From Bacteroides_E sp964528875 (GTDB lineage: Bacteria > Bacteroidota > Bacteroidia > Bacteroidales > Bacteroidaceae), in assembly GCA_964528875.1 (NCBI GenBank), contig CAZGUI010000005.1, positions 1 to 64,000 on the forward strand: 64,000 nt of DNA, in the 5' to 3' direction. Positions 43,359 to 54,400 of the stretch are shown here, piece by piece. The position numbers and the translations under genes are program-made. The notes under the pieces are model-generated. The model had not been told where the DNA came from, did not search any database, and saw nothing but the letters and a program-made list of their open reading frames with translations. The stretch's first letter is position 1. Every line of letters begins with the position of its first letter.

Positions 43359-45923
43359 ATGAAAGTTAACATTAGTAATGTAAACAGCCCTAATTGGCGC
43401 GAGATTACAGTGAAATCTCATTTACCAAAAGGGTTGGAGAAGTTATCGGAGATGGCTCGCAACATTTGGTGGGCTTGGAATTATGAGGCTACGAAATTGT
43501 TTAAGGATTTAGATGCAGAGCTGTGGGATAAAGCAGGTCATAACCCTGTGTTGCTTCTAGAATTAATGGACTATGAATCTTTAGAGGTATTAGCTAAAGA
43601 TAAAAATATAATAAAACGTGTTGACGAAGTATATGCCAATTTTAGAGCATATATGGATGAGAAACCAAATAAAGATCGTCCGTCGGTAGCCTATTTCAGT
43701 ATGGAATATGGTTTAACACACGTATTGAAAATCTATTCAGGTGGTCTTGGTGTATTAGCCGGTGATTATTTGAAGGAAGCCTCTGATAGCAATGTGGACT
43801 TATGTGCTGTAGGATTCTTATATCGCTATGGTTATTTTGATCAATCTCTTTCAGTTGATGGACAGCAAGTAGCTACCTATCAAGCTCAGAATTTTGGTCA
43901 ATTGCCATTAGAAAGAGTTCTCGATGCTGAAAACAATCCATTGGTAGTTGAAGTTCCTTATTTGGATCATATTGTTTATGCCAATGTATGGAAAGTAAAT
44001 GTAGGTAGAATAGCTCTTTATTTATTGGATACAGATAAAGAAGAAAATAGTGAATATGATCGTTCCATAACTCATCAATTGTATGGGGGTGACTGGGAAA
44101 ACAGATTGAAACAAGAAATTCTTTTAGGTATTGGTGGTATTTTAACATTAAAGGCACTAGGTATTAAAAAAGATATCTATCATTGTAATGAAGGTCATGC
44201 TGCATTAATTAATGTTCAACGTGTTTGTGACTACATTAAAGAAGAAGGATTATCATTCAATGAGGCTTTGGAAATTGTAAGAGCTTCTTCTTTATATACT
44301 GTTCATACACCAGTTCCTGCAGGTCATGATTATTTTGATGAAGGTTTATTCGGTAAGTATATGGGAAAATACCCTGAGAAAATGCAAATTTCTTGGGATG
44401 AATTGATGGATATGGGTAGAAATAACCCCGGAGATAAAAATGAACGCTTTTGTATGTCGATTTTTGCTTGTAATACTGCTCAGGAAATTAACGGAGTAAG
44501 TAAATTACATGGTAAAGTTTCTAAAGTAATGTTCTCACCCATCTGGAAAGGTTATTTCCCGGAAGAAAACCACGTAGGATATGTTACTAATGGTGTTCAC
44601 TTTCCAACTTGGTGTGCCAATGAGTGGCGTGCTTTATATGATAAATGTTTCTCGGAAAACTTTATTAATGACCAATCCAATGAGAAAATTTGGGAAGCAA
44701 TCTATAATGTCTCTGATGAGGAAGTATGGGAAACTCGTGTTACATTAAAGAAAAAACTTGTAGATTATATTCGAGTTCAATTCAGTGAAAACTGGCTGAA
44801 AAATCAAGGAGATCCATCTCGTATTGTTTCAGTAATTGAGAACATCAATCCTGATGCTTTATTAATTGGTTTTGGACGTCGTTTCGCTACGTATAAACGA
44901 GCACATCTGTTGTTTACCGATTTGGATCGCTTAGCTAAAATTGTAAATAATCCGGATAGACCTGTTCAGTTCTTATATACAGGAAAAGCACATCCTCACG
45001 ATGGTGCAGGACAAGGATTGATCAAGCATATTATTGAAATTTCTCGTCGTCCTGAATTCTTAGGAAAGATTCTTTTCTTAGAGAACTATGATATGCAGCT
45101 AGCTCGTCGTTTAATATCCGGAGTAGATGTTTGGTTAAATACACCAACACGTCCTATGGAGGCATCGGGAACTTCTGGAGAGAAAGCTTTAATGAATGGA
45201 GTTTTAAATTTCTCTGTTTTGGATGGATGGTGGTATGAGGGATATCGTAAGGGAGCTGGTTGGGCTTTAACAGACAAGCGAACCTATGAAAACCAAGATT
45301 ATCAAGATCAATTAGATGCTGCTACTATTTATGGTATATTAGAATCGGAAATTATACCCTTGTATTACAGTAAGATAGAAAAAGGTTATTCTGAAGGATG
45401 GGTTAAAACCATTAAGAATTCTATAGCTCAAATAGCTCCTCATTATACAATGAAACGTCAGTTGGATGATTACTATAGCAAGTTCTATAACAAGCTTGGT
45501 GAGAGACACAAACAACTTTCTGCAAATAATAATAAGGTAGCAAAAGAGATCGCTGCATGGAAAGAAGAAGTTGCTGCTAAATGGGATTCTATTGAAGTTC
45601 TTTCAATTGAAAAAACAAAAGAATTACAAGAAACCATTTTAGAAAGTGGTAAAAAATATGAAATAACCATCAAAGTGGATGAGAAAGGATTGAATGATGC
45701 TATAGGGCTTGAATTGATTTTAGTTGAATCGGATTCACAAAGTAGAGAGTCTATCTATGCTATCAAATCTTTCGATCTAGTTAAACGTGAAGGAGATATT
45801 TACACCTTCAACTTGAAGTTTAACTTGCAAAATGCAGGAAGCTATAAGCTTTCTCTCCGTATGTATGCAAAGAGTGATTTATTGCCTCATCGCCAAGATT
45901 TTGGTTTTGTTAGATGGTTCTAG
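43359..45923 (+). CDS. glgP: Alpha-glucan (glycogen) phosphorylase, GT35
   Basis: Releases glucose-1-phosphate from glycogen using PLP. 854 residues. It belongs to the subfamily with an N-terminal DUF3417 helical region (EMARNIWWAWNYEATKLF). GGLGVLAGDYLKEASD, HCNEGHAALINVQRV, GFGRRFATYKRAHL and YTGKAHPHDGAGQ follow. The PLP-binding lysine is Lys609 in EASGTSGEKALMNGV. The C-terminal 130 residues form an extra beta-rich region. Paired with glycogen synthase, it allows a store to be made and mobilised. The glycogen-associated GH57 enzyme often found in such Bacteroides clusters is absent here. A terminator follows. Confidence 0.95.
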   Translation: MKVNISNVNSPNWREITVKSHLPKGLEKLSEMARNIWWAWNYEATKLFKDLDAELWDKAGHNPVLLLELMDYESLEVLAKDKNIIKRVDEVYANFRAYMDEKPNKDRPSVAYFSMEYGLTHVLKIYSGGLGVLAGDYLKEASDSNVDLCAVGFLYRYGYFDQSLSVDGQQVATYQAQNFGQLPLERVLDAENNPLVVEVPYLDHIVYANVWKVNVGRIALYLLDTDKEENSEYDRSITHQLYGGDWENRLKQEILLGIGGILTLKALGIKKDIYHCNEGHAALINVQRVCDYIKEEGLSFNEALEIVRASSLYTVHTPVPAGHDYFDEGLFGKYMGKYPEKMQISWDELMDMGRNNPGDKNERFCMSIFACNTAQEINGVSKLHGKVSKVMFSPIWKGYFPEENHVGYVTNGVHFPTWCANEWRALYDKCFSENFINDQSNEKIWEAIYNVSDEEVWETRVTLKKKLVDYIRVQFSENWLKNQGDPSRIVSVIENINPDALLIGFGRRFATYKRAHLLFTDLDRLAKIVNNPDRPVQFLYTGKAHPHDGAGQGLIKHIIEISRRPEFLGKILFLENYDMQLARRLISGVDVWLNTPTRPMEASGTSGEKALMNGVLNFSVLDGWWYEGYRKGAGWALTDKRTYENQDYQDQLDAATIYGILESEIIPLYYSKIEKGYSEGWVKTIKNSIAQIAPHYTMKRQLDDYYSKFYNKLGERHKQLSANNNKVAKEIAAWKEEVAAKWDSIEVLSIEKTKELQETILESGKKYEITIKVDEKGLNDAIGLELILVESDSQSRESIYAIKSFDLVKREGDIYTFNLKFNLQNAGSYKLSLRMYAKSDLLPHRQDFGFVRWF

Positions 45924-45954
45924 AGTAATAAATTATTCCTGAAAATAAAAATAG

Positions 45955-45990
45955 AAAAGCCGGATTAAAATTTTAATCCGGCTTTTTTTA
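45955..45990 (+). terminator. Terminator of the glycogen operon
   Basis: AAAAGCCGGATTAAAA and TTTTAATCCGGCTTTT form a perfect 32-bp palindrome followed by further T. Confidence 0.92.
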
Positions 45991-46078
45991 TGCCCTAAAA
46001 AAGGTGTTTTTGATTTGATACTAATGGATTGAAAAGTATAAAAGTTTGCTTTTTGTATTAGTGTCCGGTAAAAGTTTT

Positions 46079-46119
46079 AAGGTCGAGTTTGCTCAGCGCT
46101 ATGAAAACTCGACCTTTTT
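46079..46119 (+). terminator. Hairpin inside the IS left end
   Basis: AAGGTCGAGTTT (46079-46090) pairs with AAACTCGACCTT (46105-46116), followed by T. Confidence 0.65.
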
Positions 46120-46149
46120 GGCTTATATTATTAAAATTGTAAAATATCA

Positions 46150-47070
46150 GTCATGAGGAAAGATCCACATTTTATCATACAGCCAATAGAAGGAATCTGA
46201 GAAGATCAAAGACCAACATCTATATACCTTAGATTCGACAACCTTTTCCCTATTTACTTCTATCTATACTTGTAGCGGACCTAAATGTAAAGAAAGTGAG
46301 TCCAAATAAGGTGTAAAGCTTCGCACCTTGGTGCAAGTGGATGATTATGTTTCATTTTCGTGCGCATTACAGATGTTGTTGATGTAGATACTAACCATGT
46401 GGACTTAGCTATCAAGTTTGCAAAGATGCCTTACTGCATATTAACTGGGGTATGTGAATTTTGGGTTGTATGAACGGTTGAGTTTAAGAGGTATATTTTA
46501 TATTATATTGTGTTAAACGGAATATGGATTACTATCCTAAAAAAACAATAGATGAAAGTCTAGATCAATATGTTCTATTAGATTGGGAAGGAGTGCTTAA
46601 AATCTCTGGAAAATAAAAGAATGCTGATTTAGGGAAAAATATCATAAAGCCAAACATATTATTACCTGGTATGATAAGGAGAAGAAGAAGATGATGATGA
46701 AGTATGAGGTGTATCTAATCAATAACTTTGAGATTTCAGTAGGTCAAATACACGCTATATGCTTGAAAAGATGGCAAATAGAGATCCTTATTAAATAGTT
46801 ATAGCAAAACTTCGAACACAAAGACCTTATGGGAGATAATAAAATGTCATCCAAAGACATATTTGGTGTGCAGGGTTGCCAATTTGCTCTTAACCATATG
46901 CAAAAGAATACAAACAAGGCTTGGGGTTGTTTTCTGTGATGGCTAAAAATATCTCTATTTTGGTCATGACCTATGTTGATATTATAGGCTATCTGAATGA
47001 ACGTTCGAAGGCGAAGATACTTATACAAGAAAAGCTTAAAAAATGAAAGAATATACCCAAACAAATCTCA
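46150..47070 (+). pseudogene. IS4-family transposase remnant
   Basis: Reading across frames gives the DDE-transposase blocks LDSTTFSLFTSIYTCSGPKC and GVKLRTLVQVDDYV (first and second blocks). Later come YLINNFEISVGQIHA and KRWQIEILIK, containing the conserved glutamate, then KDLMGDNKMSSKDIFGVQ. The pattern is that of DUF4372-type IS4 transposases common in Bacteroides. Many stops and frame changes make it inactive. Confidence 0.6.
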
Positions 47071-47286
47071 CTTTATAACCTGTTGGAAACATAAGGGTGT
47101 GGTTATGAGAAAGAGTAATGAAGACCACTGAAATATTCTCAAGTGCAAGGGAAAGAGGTGAAATGTAGGTTTATCGGATACTAGAGATTTTTATTGAACG
47201 GGTTAAATCTATTTAGAATTTAAAGCTGCAAATTTTAATAATATGTTTTAGAGTAGATTAAGCTATCTAGAGATAATAATGTGTAA

Positions 47287-47510
47287 TAGTGTATTCCATA
47301 AATGGTAAAGTGTTCAATATCAGCAGTCTATATATTTATATGTATATGGATATCTGTTCGAATGGATAAAAACACAGGTAAATGGACAATAGTGTATTGC
47401 TGTTATAGATAGTTTTATCTAATTTTATACTTGTTAACGTTTGAAGTCTTTTGTTGAGTAATATCTTGCTGCACTTTTTGTTGAGCATTAGTGTATTATT
47501 GTATTCCATA
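47287..47510. repeat. Three spaced copies of TAGTGTATT in the leader of polysaccharide locus 2
   Basis: TAGTGTATTCCATA at 47287-47300, TAGTGTATTGC at 47390-47400, and TAGTGTATT at 47489-47497 followed by GTATTCCATA at 47501-47510. The starts are 103 and 99 bases apart. The stretch is AT-rich, so chance is possible, but the position just before the lyase gene fits a regulator site. Confidence 0.35.
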
Positions 47511-47607
47511 CTGCGATAGTAGCCTTGATATTATAGATGCAAAAGATACAAGCTTTTTTATCATAGTTAGAGAAATAACCTTTTTTAATAATTAAATTGT
47601 GTACTAT

Positions 47608-49170
47608 ATGAGAAACATTTTTTTGTTTTTATGTAAAATTGGAATAGTGGTTGTTCCATTTATTGCAGTAACCACTTTATTTGCATGTGTGGATAAAATT
47701 GGTGAAGCTGATTTGAATCCGGATTGGCCGACTAAAGAAGCTGAGGATATAGATGACTCTGGGAATAATCAAGGAGAAAGTGCATTGTACTTTCCAACTT
47801 TTGAAGATGGAGTTTTAGCTTTTCCAGGTGCAGAAGGATTTGGAAAAAATGCAACAGGTGCTCGTGGAAATGGAGAAGTTTACCGCGTAACTAACTTGAA
47901 TGCAGATGGCGCAGGTTCTTTTACCGATGCAGTCAGTAAACCTTGGCGTGTTATTGTATTTGATGTGGCTGGTGTTATTAACCTTCAAAAAAAGACACTT
48001 GTATTAAAAAGTAATCAGACAATTTTGGGGCATACAGCTCCCGGTGATGGTATTGTGCTATACAACGGGCGGATTTCAGCCTCTGGAGCATCGAATTTGA
48101 TTGTTCGTTATTTACGTGTACGCATGGGGCAAGGTTTCTCTGGTAGTAAAGATGCGATGGGACTTGCCAATGGTAGCAATATGATTTTTGACCATTGTTC
48201 AGTAACTTGGGGGAAGGATGAAAACTTTTCCATCAGTGCGGACAATAAAGGAGTTCGCCCACATAATATTACTATTCAAAACTCTATTATGGGACAAGGG
48301 TTACAAAACCATTCTTGTGGGGGGCTCTTACAAACAGGTATAGATGATGGGATTACGGTCTTTCGTAATTTGTATATTGATAATAAAACACGTAATCCAA
48401 AAGTAAAAGGATTAAATCAATTTGTCAATAATGTAGTATATAACTGGGGTAGTGGTGCTGCCTATAATATGGGAGGTGAGTCTGCTGGAAATTCATTGAC
48501 AGCTATTGAAAACAATTATTTCATTGTAGGACCTGTAGTGAATTGGGAAAATGTAGCACAACCTGATGGCTCATTAAAAGCTGAATTAAAACCAATGAAC
48601 GCTGCTAGACCTTTTACAGGAGGGAATGCTGAATTCAGTACCTATTGTATAGGTAATTTTTACGACCGAGATAAAAACGGAAGTTTAGATGGTATTGAAA
48701 TTACACAAGAAAATTGGGCTGAATTATGTAGTGGAGAACCCACATTTCTGAACAACCGCTCCGATGTTTTCCCAATTATTCGTAGCCAAAAAACAGCTGA
48801 AGAAGCATATTCTTGGATTATAGAGAATGTAGGAGCTTCTCTTCCTGCACGTGATGAGGTTGATCAATATTTAATTAGTGAGCTTACTTCTTTAGGTACA
48901 AAAGGTACAATAATTCAAGATGAAAGGAAAACAGAACAGTTTCCTTTAGGAGGACCAGGTACAATAAAAACAGGGAGTAAATTACTAGATACAGATGGGG
49001 ATGGAATCCCTGATACTTTTGAAGACACATGGGGACTAGATAAAAATGATCCATCTGATGCCATGAAAAAAGCATCTAACGGATATAGTAATCTTGAAAA
49101 TTATGTTTTATCTCTTGAGTTCCCTGACGATTATAAATATCAACTCGAACAATTAGCAAACAAAAACTAA
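47608..49170 (+). CDS. Pectate lyase-like polysaccharide lyase family 1 lipoprotein
   Basis: First gene of polysaccharide locus 2, 520 residues from the ATG at 47608. The GTG at 47599 is rejected because MRNIFLFLC starts the signal. The signal ends TTLFAC (Cys27), so it is a lipoprotein. A Ser/Asp-rich linker precedes the beta-helix, which begins AFPGAEGFGKNATGARGNGE. Family blocks are NLIVRYLRVRMGQGF, MIFDHCSVTWGKDENFS and VNNVVYNWGSG. The putative catalytic arginine is Arg262 in KTRNPKVKG. The C-terminus has DTDGDGIPDTFEDTWGL, the same calcium motif as in the other two lyases. It is clearly more diverged from those two than they are from each other, so its exact substrate may differ. Confidence 0.85.
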   Translation: MRNIFLFLCKIGIVVVPFIAVTTLFACVDKIGEADLNPDWPTKEAEDIDDSGNNQGESALYFPTFEDGVLAFPGAEGFGKNATGARGNGEVYRVTNLNADGAGSFTDAVSKPWRVIVFDVAGVINLQKKTLVLKSNQTILGHTAPGDGIVLYNGRISASGASNLIVRYLRVRMGQGFSGSKDAMGLANGSNMIFDHCSVTWGKDENFSISADNKGVRPHNITIQNSIMGQGLQNHSCGGLLQTGIDDGITVFRNLYIDNKTRNPKVKGLNQFVNNVVYNWGSGAAYNMGGESAGNSLTAIENNYFIVGPVVNWENVAQPDGSLKAELKPMNAARPFTGGNAEFSTYCIGNFYDRDKNGSLDGIEITQENWAELCSGEPTFLNNRSDVFPIIRSQKTAEEAYSWIIENVGASLPARDEVDQYLISELTSLGTKGTIIQDERKTEQFPLGGPGTIKTGSKLLDTDGDGIPDTFEDTWGLDKNDPSDAMKKASNGYSNLENYVLSLEFPDDYKYQLEQLANKN

Positions 49171-49177
49171 TAATTAT

Positions 49178-51412
49178 ATGAAGAACATAGTATTACTAAC
49201 ACTACTTTGTATATCGTTTTCCATTTTATCATGTACAGATAAAATGGAGGAACATTATGAGGTGCCTGGTTGGCTTAGAGGTAGCACATGGGATGTCTTA
49301 ACAGATAGAGGAAATTATTCTATCTTTCTTTCAGGTGTAGAAAAGGTGGGTTATAAGCCTATACTTGAAGGAAAAGGTATTCTAACTGTTATGGCACCAA
49401 ATGATGAAGTATTTACAGCATATTTAAAAGAAAATGGATATGAAAGCATTAATGATATCTCTTCTGATGAATTAACTAAATTAATAGGTTTTCATCTTCT
49501 TTATTACTCTTATAATAAAGATAAATTGATAAACTTTCGACCTGAAGGTGATTTGATTACAGATGAACAAAAAGATAAAAATGCCGGTTTGTATTATAAG
49601 TTCCGTACACGAAGTAGTAATACACCTACAGAAGAAATAGATCGAGTGACTGGTGAGCATCGTATTGTTTATCACATGGATCGTTTTATTCCAGTGTTTT
49701 CTTATCGTTTCTTTGATACGAAAAAATTGGATGCCTCAGCGAATTACACTTATTTTTACCCAAACTCTACTTGGAAAGGAAGTGATGGCTTCAATGTATC
49801 AAATGCAGCTGTTAAGGAATATGGAATTATAGCTGATAACGGCTATATTTATGATATAGATCAGGTACTTAAACCTCTTGAAACGATTTATGTGGAACTG
49901 GAAAATAATGAGAATTACTCCATGTTCTACAACCTATACAATAAGTATAGCACATATGTTTATGATTCAAGATTATCTAACGATTTTGCAACTGCTTTGG
50001 GAACAGACTCACTCTTTGTTCATAAACACGGGGTGGATTTGCCTGCTATTGCTATGGAATGGTACTCATCAAATTATACGGATTTAGGAGATAATGCATC
50101 TAAGGCTTATAGTGTTTTTGCTCCTTCAAATTCAGCTTTAAGTGAATTTTTTGAAGAATTTTGGGAGAAAGGAGGCTATGAATCTTTGGATGATGTAGAT
50201 GAGAAAGTTCTAAAATACATGTTAGATCAATACATCTATAAAAAATCAATTGTATTTCCTGAAGAGATTCAGAAAGGATTATTGAAAAATGATTATGATA
50301 TGACTTTTGACTTTGATCCGTCTAAGGTTGAAGATAAAGCAATGTGTGTTAATGGTACATTTTATGGACTTAATGAAATCGAAACACCTACACTGTTTGC
50401 TTCTGTAATAGGCCCTGCTTTTCGGGACAAAGATTACAACTATTTCTTGTATTTGTTGGATGGTACCGGTCTCATTAATTCATATGCATCACAAGACGTG
50501 AAGTATACATTGTTGGTTCCTTCTAATGCGCAAATAGAACAAACGGGAATTTATTTAAAAAGCTATACCACAGGCAATGTGTTGCAAGAGGAAACAGAGA
50601 ATGGGTGGAGCGATATATCTACAAGTAGAAAGCAACGCATTACCAATATTCATACTAGTTTAAGTAATAAAGAACTTAGTAACAAAGATGTTCAGATATT
50701 ACCTACACAAACCGGATTTAATTATTGGTATGTAAAAGATGGAAAGATTACAAGTAGTGCTGAATTTAATAAGATTCTGCAACCTACAAACACGATTGAT
50801 CCATTCGTGCCATTTACAGAGGTCAAGAATGGCGAAAAGAATTGGAATAATGGTAAAACGTACATCTATGATAGCCAGGAACTTTTTGTTGCAGAAGAGT
50901 CGGATGGTTTGGAGTATCAATTGGCTATAACAAATGACAATAGATACGTTTATTATGCATTTGCTAAATTAATGGAAAAAGCAGGAATGATAACTCCAAC
51001 GAATACGATCCAAGGTCTTTATGCATCACATTTTATTGCTTTTATTCCTACAAATAATGCAATAAAAAATGCTCTAGCAACAGATAAGATTCCAGGTATA
51101 AAAGGCTCCTTTGATGATAATGGTGTGTTGAAAGCAACTGTGAATGATGTACTTACTCTTCGCCGCTATTTACTCTCTCACTTTATTTCGGATATGTCTA
51201 ATGTGATTACTACTTATCCTTATCCGGGATCAGCAATGAAAAATGGTGAATACGTAACTTCTGGGCAAACAAATTTGAAGTATACAGATGCAGGAAACTC
51301 TATCAGTGTGCAGTTAGAAAACGGTAATGTCGCAAATGTAATTAGCGATTATAACTTTTTTCCATTTGCATTTAATGATGGCTGTTTTCATTTGATTGAT
51401 GTAGTTCTTTGA
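49178..51412 (+). CDS. FAS1 (fasciclin) domain lipoprotein, four domains
   Basis: 744 residues. The signal ends SILSC (Cys19). Four FAS1-like units are suggested by the pattern of a lead helix followed by a V-x-A/P-S/T-N-x-A motif. They are GILTVMAPNDEVFTAY (about 60-85), AYSVFAPSNSALSEFF (about 310), YTLLVPSNAQIEQTG (about 445) and FIAFIPTNNAIKNAL (about 620). FAS1 domains mediate adhesion to proteins or glycans. In this context, between a lyase and susC, a surface glycan-binding or scaffolding role is inferred. It begins 7 bases after the lyase and ends 22 bases before susC. Confidence 0.82.
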   Translation: MKNIVLLTLLCISFSILSCTDKMEEHYEVPGWLRGSTWDVLTDRGNYSIFLSGVEKVGYKPILEGKGILTVMAPNDEVFTAYLKENGYESINDISSDELTKLIGFHLLYYSYNKDKLINFRPEGDLITDEQKDKNAGLYYKFRTRSSNTPTEEIDRVTGEHRIVYHMDRFIPVFSYRFFDTKKLDASANYTYFYPNSTWKGSDGFNVSNAAVKEYGIIADNGYIYDIDQVLKPLETIYVELENNENYSMFYNLYNKYSTYVYDSRLSNDFATALGTDSLFVHKHGVDLPAIAMEWYSSNYTDLGDNASKAYSVFAPSNSALSEFFEEFWEKGGYESLDDVDEKVLKYMLDQYIYKKSIVFPEEIQKGLLKNDYDMTFDFDPSKVEDKAMCVNGTFYGLNEIETPTLFASVIGPAFRDKDYNYFLYLLDGTGLINSYASQDVKYTLLVPSNAQIEQTGIYLKSYTTGNVLQEETENGWSDISTSRKQRITNIHTSLSNKELSNKDVQILPTQTGFNYWYVKDGKITSSAEFNKILQPTNTIDPFVPFTEVKNGEKNWNNGKTYIYDSQELFVAEESDGLEYQLAITNDNRYVYYAFAKLMEKAGMITPTNTIQGLYASHFIAFIPTNNAIKNALATDKIPGIKGSFDDNGVLKATVNDVLTLRRYLLSHFISDMSNVITTYPYPGSAMKNGEYVTSGQTNLKYTDAGNSISVQLENGNVANVISDYNFFPFAFNDGCFHLIDVVL

Positions 51413-51434
51413 TATAACTGAATTGAATATAGAT

Positions 51435-54400
51435 ATGAAAATACTTAAATATATATTGATTGCAATACTTCTATTAGGTATAGAAGACGCCTTTGCTCAG
51501 CAACAAGTCGTAACAGGAAAAGTTACAGAGACCTTAGGAGGATTGGTAGAACCAATCATTGGGGTGAATGTAAATATTGTAAATGTACAGAATCGATCCT
51601 TAGGTGGTGCTGTTACTGATTTAGATGGTAATTATCGCTTGCGAATCCCGGCTGGTGAGAGTGATTTGACNNNNNNNNNNNNNNNNNNNNNNNNNNNNNN
51701 NNNNNNNNNNNNNNNNNNNNNNNNNNNNNNNNNNNNNNNNNNNNNNNNNNNNNNNNNNNNNNNNNNNNNNCTGATTTAGATGGTAATTATCGCTTGCGAA
51801 TCCCGGCTGGTGAGAGTGATTTGACTCTCGTTTATTCATTTATCGGAATGAAAACAAAACGTATAAAGTTTACAGGACAGAAGACGTTGGATGTATTGTT
51901 GGAAGCAAGTGTAGAGGTATTAGATGAAGTAGTAATTGGTGCAAAGCGAATTGACCGGAACGATATGGGAATTTCTCATAAAGAAAGTGTAGCTGCAACT
52001 CAAAAGGTGGAAATGGATGAGATTATGGCCATCTCTCCAGTTGCTTCGTTGGAAGAGGCTTTGCAAGGACAACTAGGAGGTGTAGATATAGTACTTGGAG
52101 GTGGTGATCCCGGTGCGCGTAGTTCTATTCGTATTCGTGGAACAAGTTCTTTAAATGCATCCTCAGAACCCTTGATTGTAATTGACGGAGTTCCTTATTC
52201 TACAGATATAGATGACGATTTTGACTTTTCAACTGCAAATGATGAAGATTTAGGAGCATTGTTAAATATCGCTCCAACCGATATTCAATCGGTTGAGGTG
52301 TTAAAAGATGCGGCTGCTACTGCAATTTGGGGTACAAAAGGAGCTAATGGTGTATTAGTTATTACAACGAAAAAAGGAAAAACAGGAAAAACTAATTTCT
52401 CTTTCTCTACTAAATTCACAACTAAATTTGAGCCAAATACAATTCCCATGTTGAATGGAAATGAATATACTGCACTTATGCAAGAAGCAATATGGAACAG
52501 TGCTAATTACACCGGTTTTGGATCAGATAACAAATACCTACGATTATTATATGATACTCCTGAAATTGGATATAGTCCAAATTGGACTTATTTTGATGAA
52601 TACAATCAAAATACCGATTGGCTGGACGAAGTTCGTAAGACTGCATTTACAACAGATAACAACTTCTCTATGAGTGGTGGTGGTGATAAAGCCACTTATC
52701 GTTTATCTTTGGGCTTTTTGAAAGAGGGAGGTACAACAATTGGTACCGGATTAAATCGTTTTAATTCGACTTTACGTGTAGACTATAAGTTTTCGAATAA
52801 ACTGAGGTTTGCGGCAGATTTTGCTTATTCTCAATCGGATAAAGAAGATAGCTGGTCTAGTTCCGGTGGTGTGCGTTCAGAAGCTTTTCGTAAAATGCCT
52901 AATAAGTCACCTTATTGGATTGATGATAACACTGGTGAACGGACTTCTCAATACTTTGCCTACCAAACATCTAACTTTGAGGGTGCTTTTAATGGATCAA
53001 ATAAAAAAAATAAAAACTACAATCCAATTGCTATGGTGAATGAGAGTTATAATAATACGATGTCACGTGAAAGTAAAGTAACATTTCGCATTGATTATAC
53101 GATATTACCAGGATTCACTTATCAAGCATATGCTGCACTAAAAATGGGGACTAAAAAGAATGAATCTTTTTTACCTCAGGTAGCCACAGGGGTTGTTTGG
53201 ACCAGTAAATATGCTAATCAAGCAGGTGATGGTTCTTCGGAGAGTTTGTCGTTGACTACAGAAAATAAATTATTATTTAATAAAACATGGGAAGAAAAGC
53301 ATGGTTTGATTGCTACTGCCTTATTTCGTACTTCTCAGTCTCAAAGTTCCAGTTATAGTAGTTCAACTTATGGAAATGCTTCATCTGGACTATCTGATCC
53401 AATCATTGGAAGCTCTGTTTCCAGTATAGGATCTGGAGAATCGGAAGCACGGAGCATTCAAGGGATAGGTTTGTTAAACTATACATTACTTGATCGTTAT
53501 TCTCTGCATGCATCTATAACTATGGAGGGGAATTCCTCTATTGGTAAGGACAACCGGATGGGCTATTTTCCAGTAGCCGGTTTGACATGGAATATGCAGA
53601 ACGAACCTTTTCTTAAGAATACAGAGAATTGGCTGGATGAAGTTAAACTACGCTTTAGTATTGGGCAGAGTGGAAATGCACCCAAAGGGACAGGAACTTA
53701 TTATGGAGCATATAGTGCACGTGGAAAATACATGAATATGTCTGCTATTTATCCAAACAGAATGCAACTTAATAAATTGAAGTGGGAAACCACAACAGAT
53801 CTCAATATTGGTGCTGATTTGAGCTTTTTTAAAGGAAAATTAAAGTTTACCTTTGATGTTTATCGTAAAAAAATAGATGATTTAATTCAGAGAGATGTGT
53901 CAGTTCCGTCGACTACAGGATATGCTAAAATAAAATATTTCAACTCCGGAAGGATGTTGAATAAAGGTTGGGAGTTTCGTGCAGATGGGGTATTGTTCGA
54001 AAAGAAAGATTGGCGAATAAGTGCCTATGTGAACTTAAGTCGTAATATCAACGAAATAACAGAGTTGCCCAGTAATATGTCTGAAGAAGTCTATACTTTT
54101 AAAAACGGAGACTATGCTGTCCGTGTAGAAGAAGGACGTCCTTTCGGATCATTCTATGGTTATCGCTATAAAGGAGTTTATCAAAATAAAGAGGCAACTT
54201 ATGCACGTGATAAGAATGGGCAGATTATGAATGATGTAAGTGGTAATCCTATTATTATGAAAAATAGGTTAAAACAGGTGTACCCAGGAGATGCAATATA
54301 TGAAGATATTAATCACGATGGTGTAATTAATGAATATGATATCGTGTATTTAGGAAACAGTATGCCTATAGTCATGGGAGGAGCGGGATTAACAGTCAAA

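Larger units (their letters stand above)
46059..47183 (+). mobile_element. Degraded IS4-like insertion sequence
   Basis: The left end TAGTGTCCGGTAAAA (46059-46073) is matched by a degenerate right end TTTATCGGATACTA (47170-47183), whose reverse complement differs at two positions from the left end. Between them are transposase fragments in changing frames. A terminator-like hairpin (46079-46119) sits just inside the left end, as in many IS4 elements, which guard against read-through. The span is about 1.1 kb, shorter than typical intact members, so internal deletion is likely. No target duplication is visible. Confidence 0.6.
45924..47607. other. Gene-poor stretch upstream of polysaccharide locus 2
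   Basis: It holds the glgP terminator (45955-45986), a degraded IS4-like element (46059-47183), and a 420-base leader of polysaccharide locus 2 with three spaced copies of TAGTGTATT (47287, 47390, 47489). No intact gene is found. Confidence 0.6.

Noticed and set aside
46744..47064. 106-codon minus-strand frame
   Set aside because: It lies antisense to the transposase remnant of the degraded IS and has no recognisable features.
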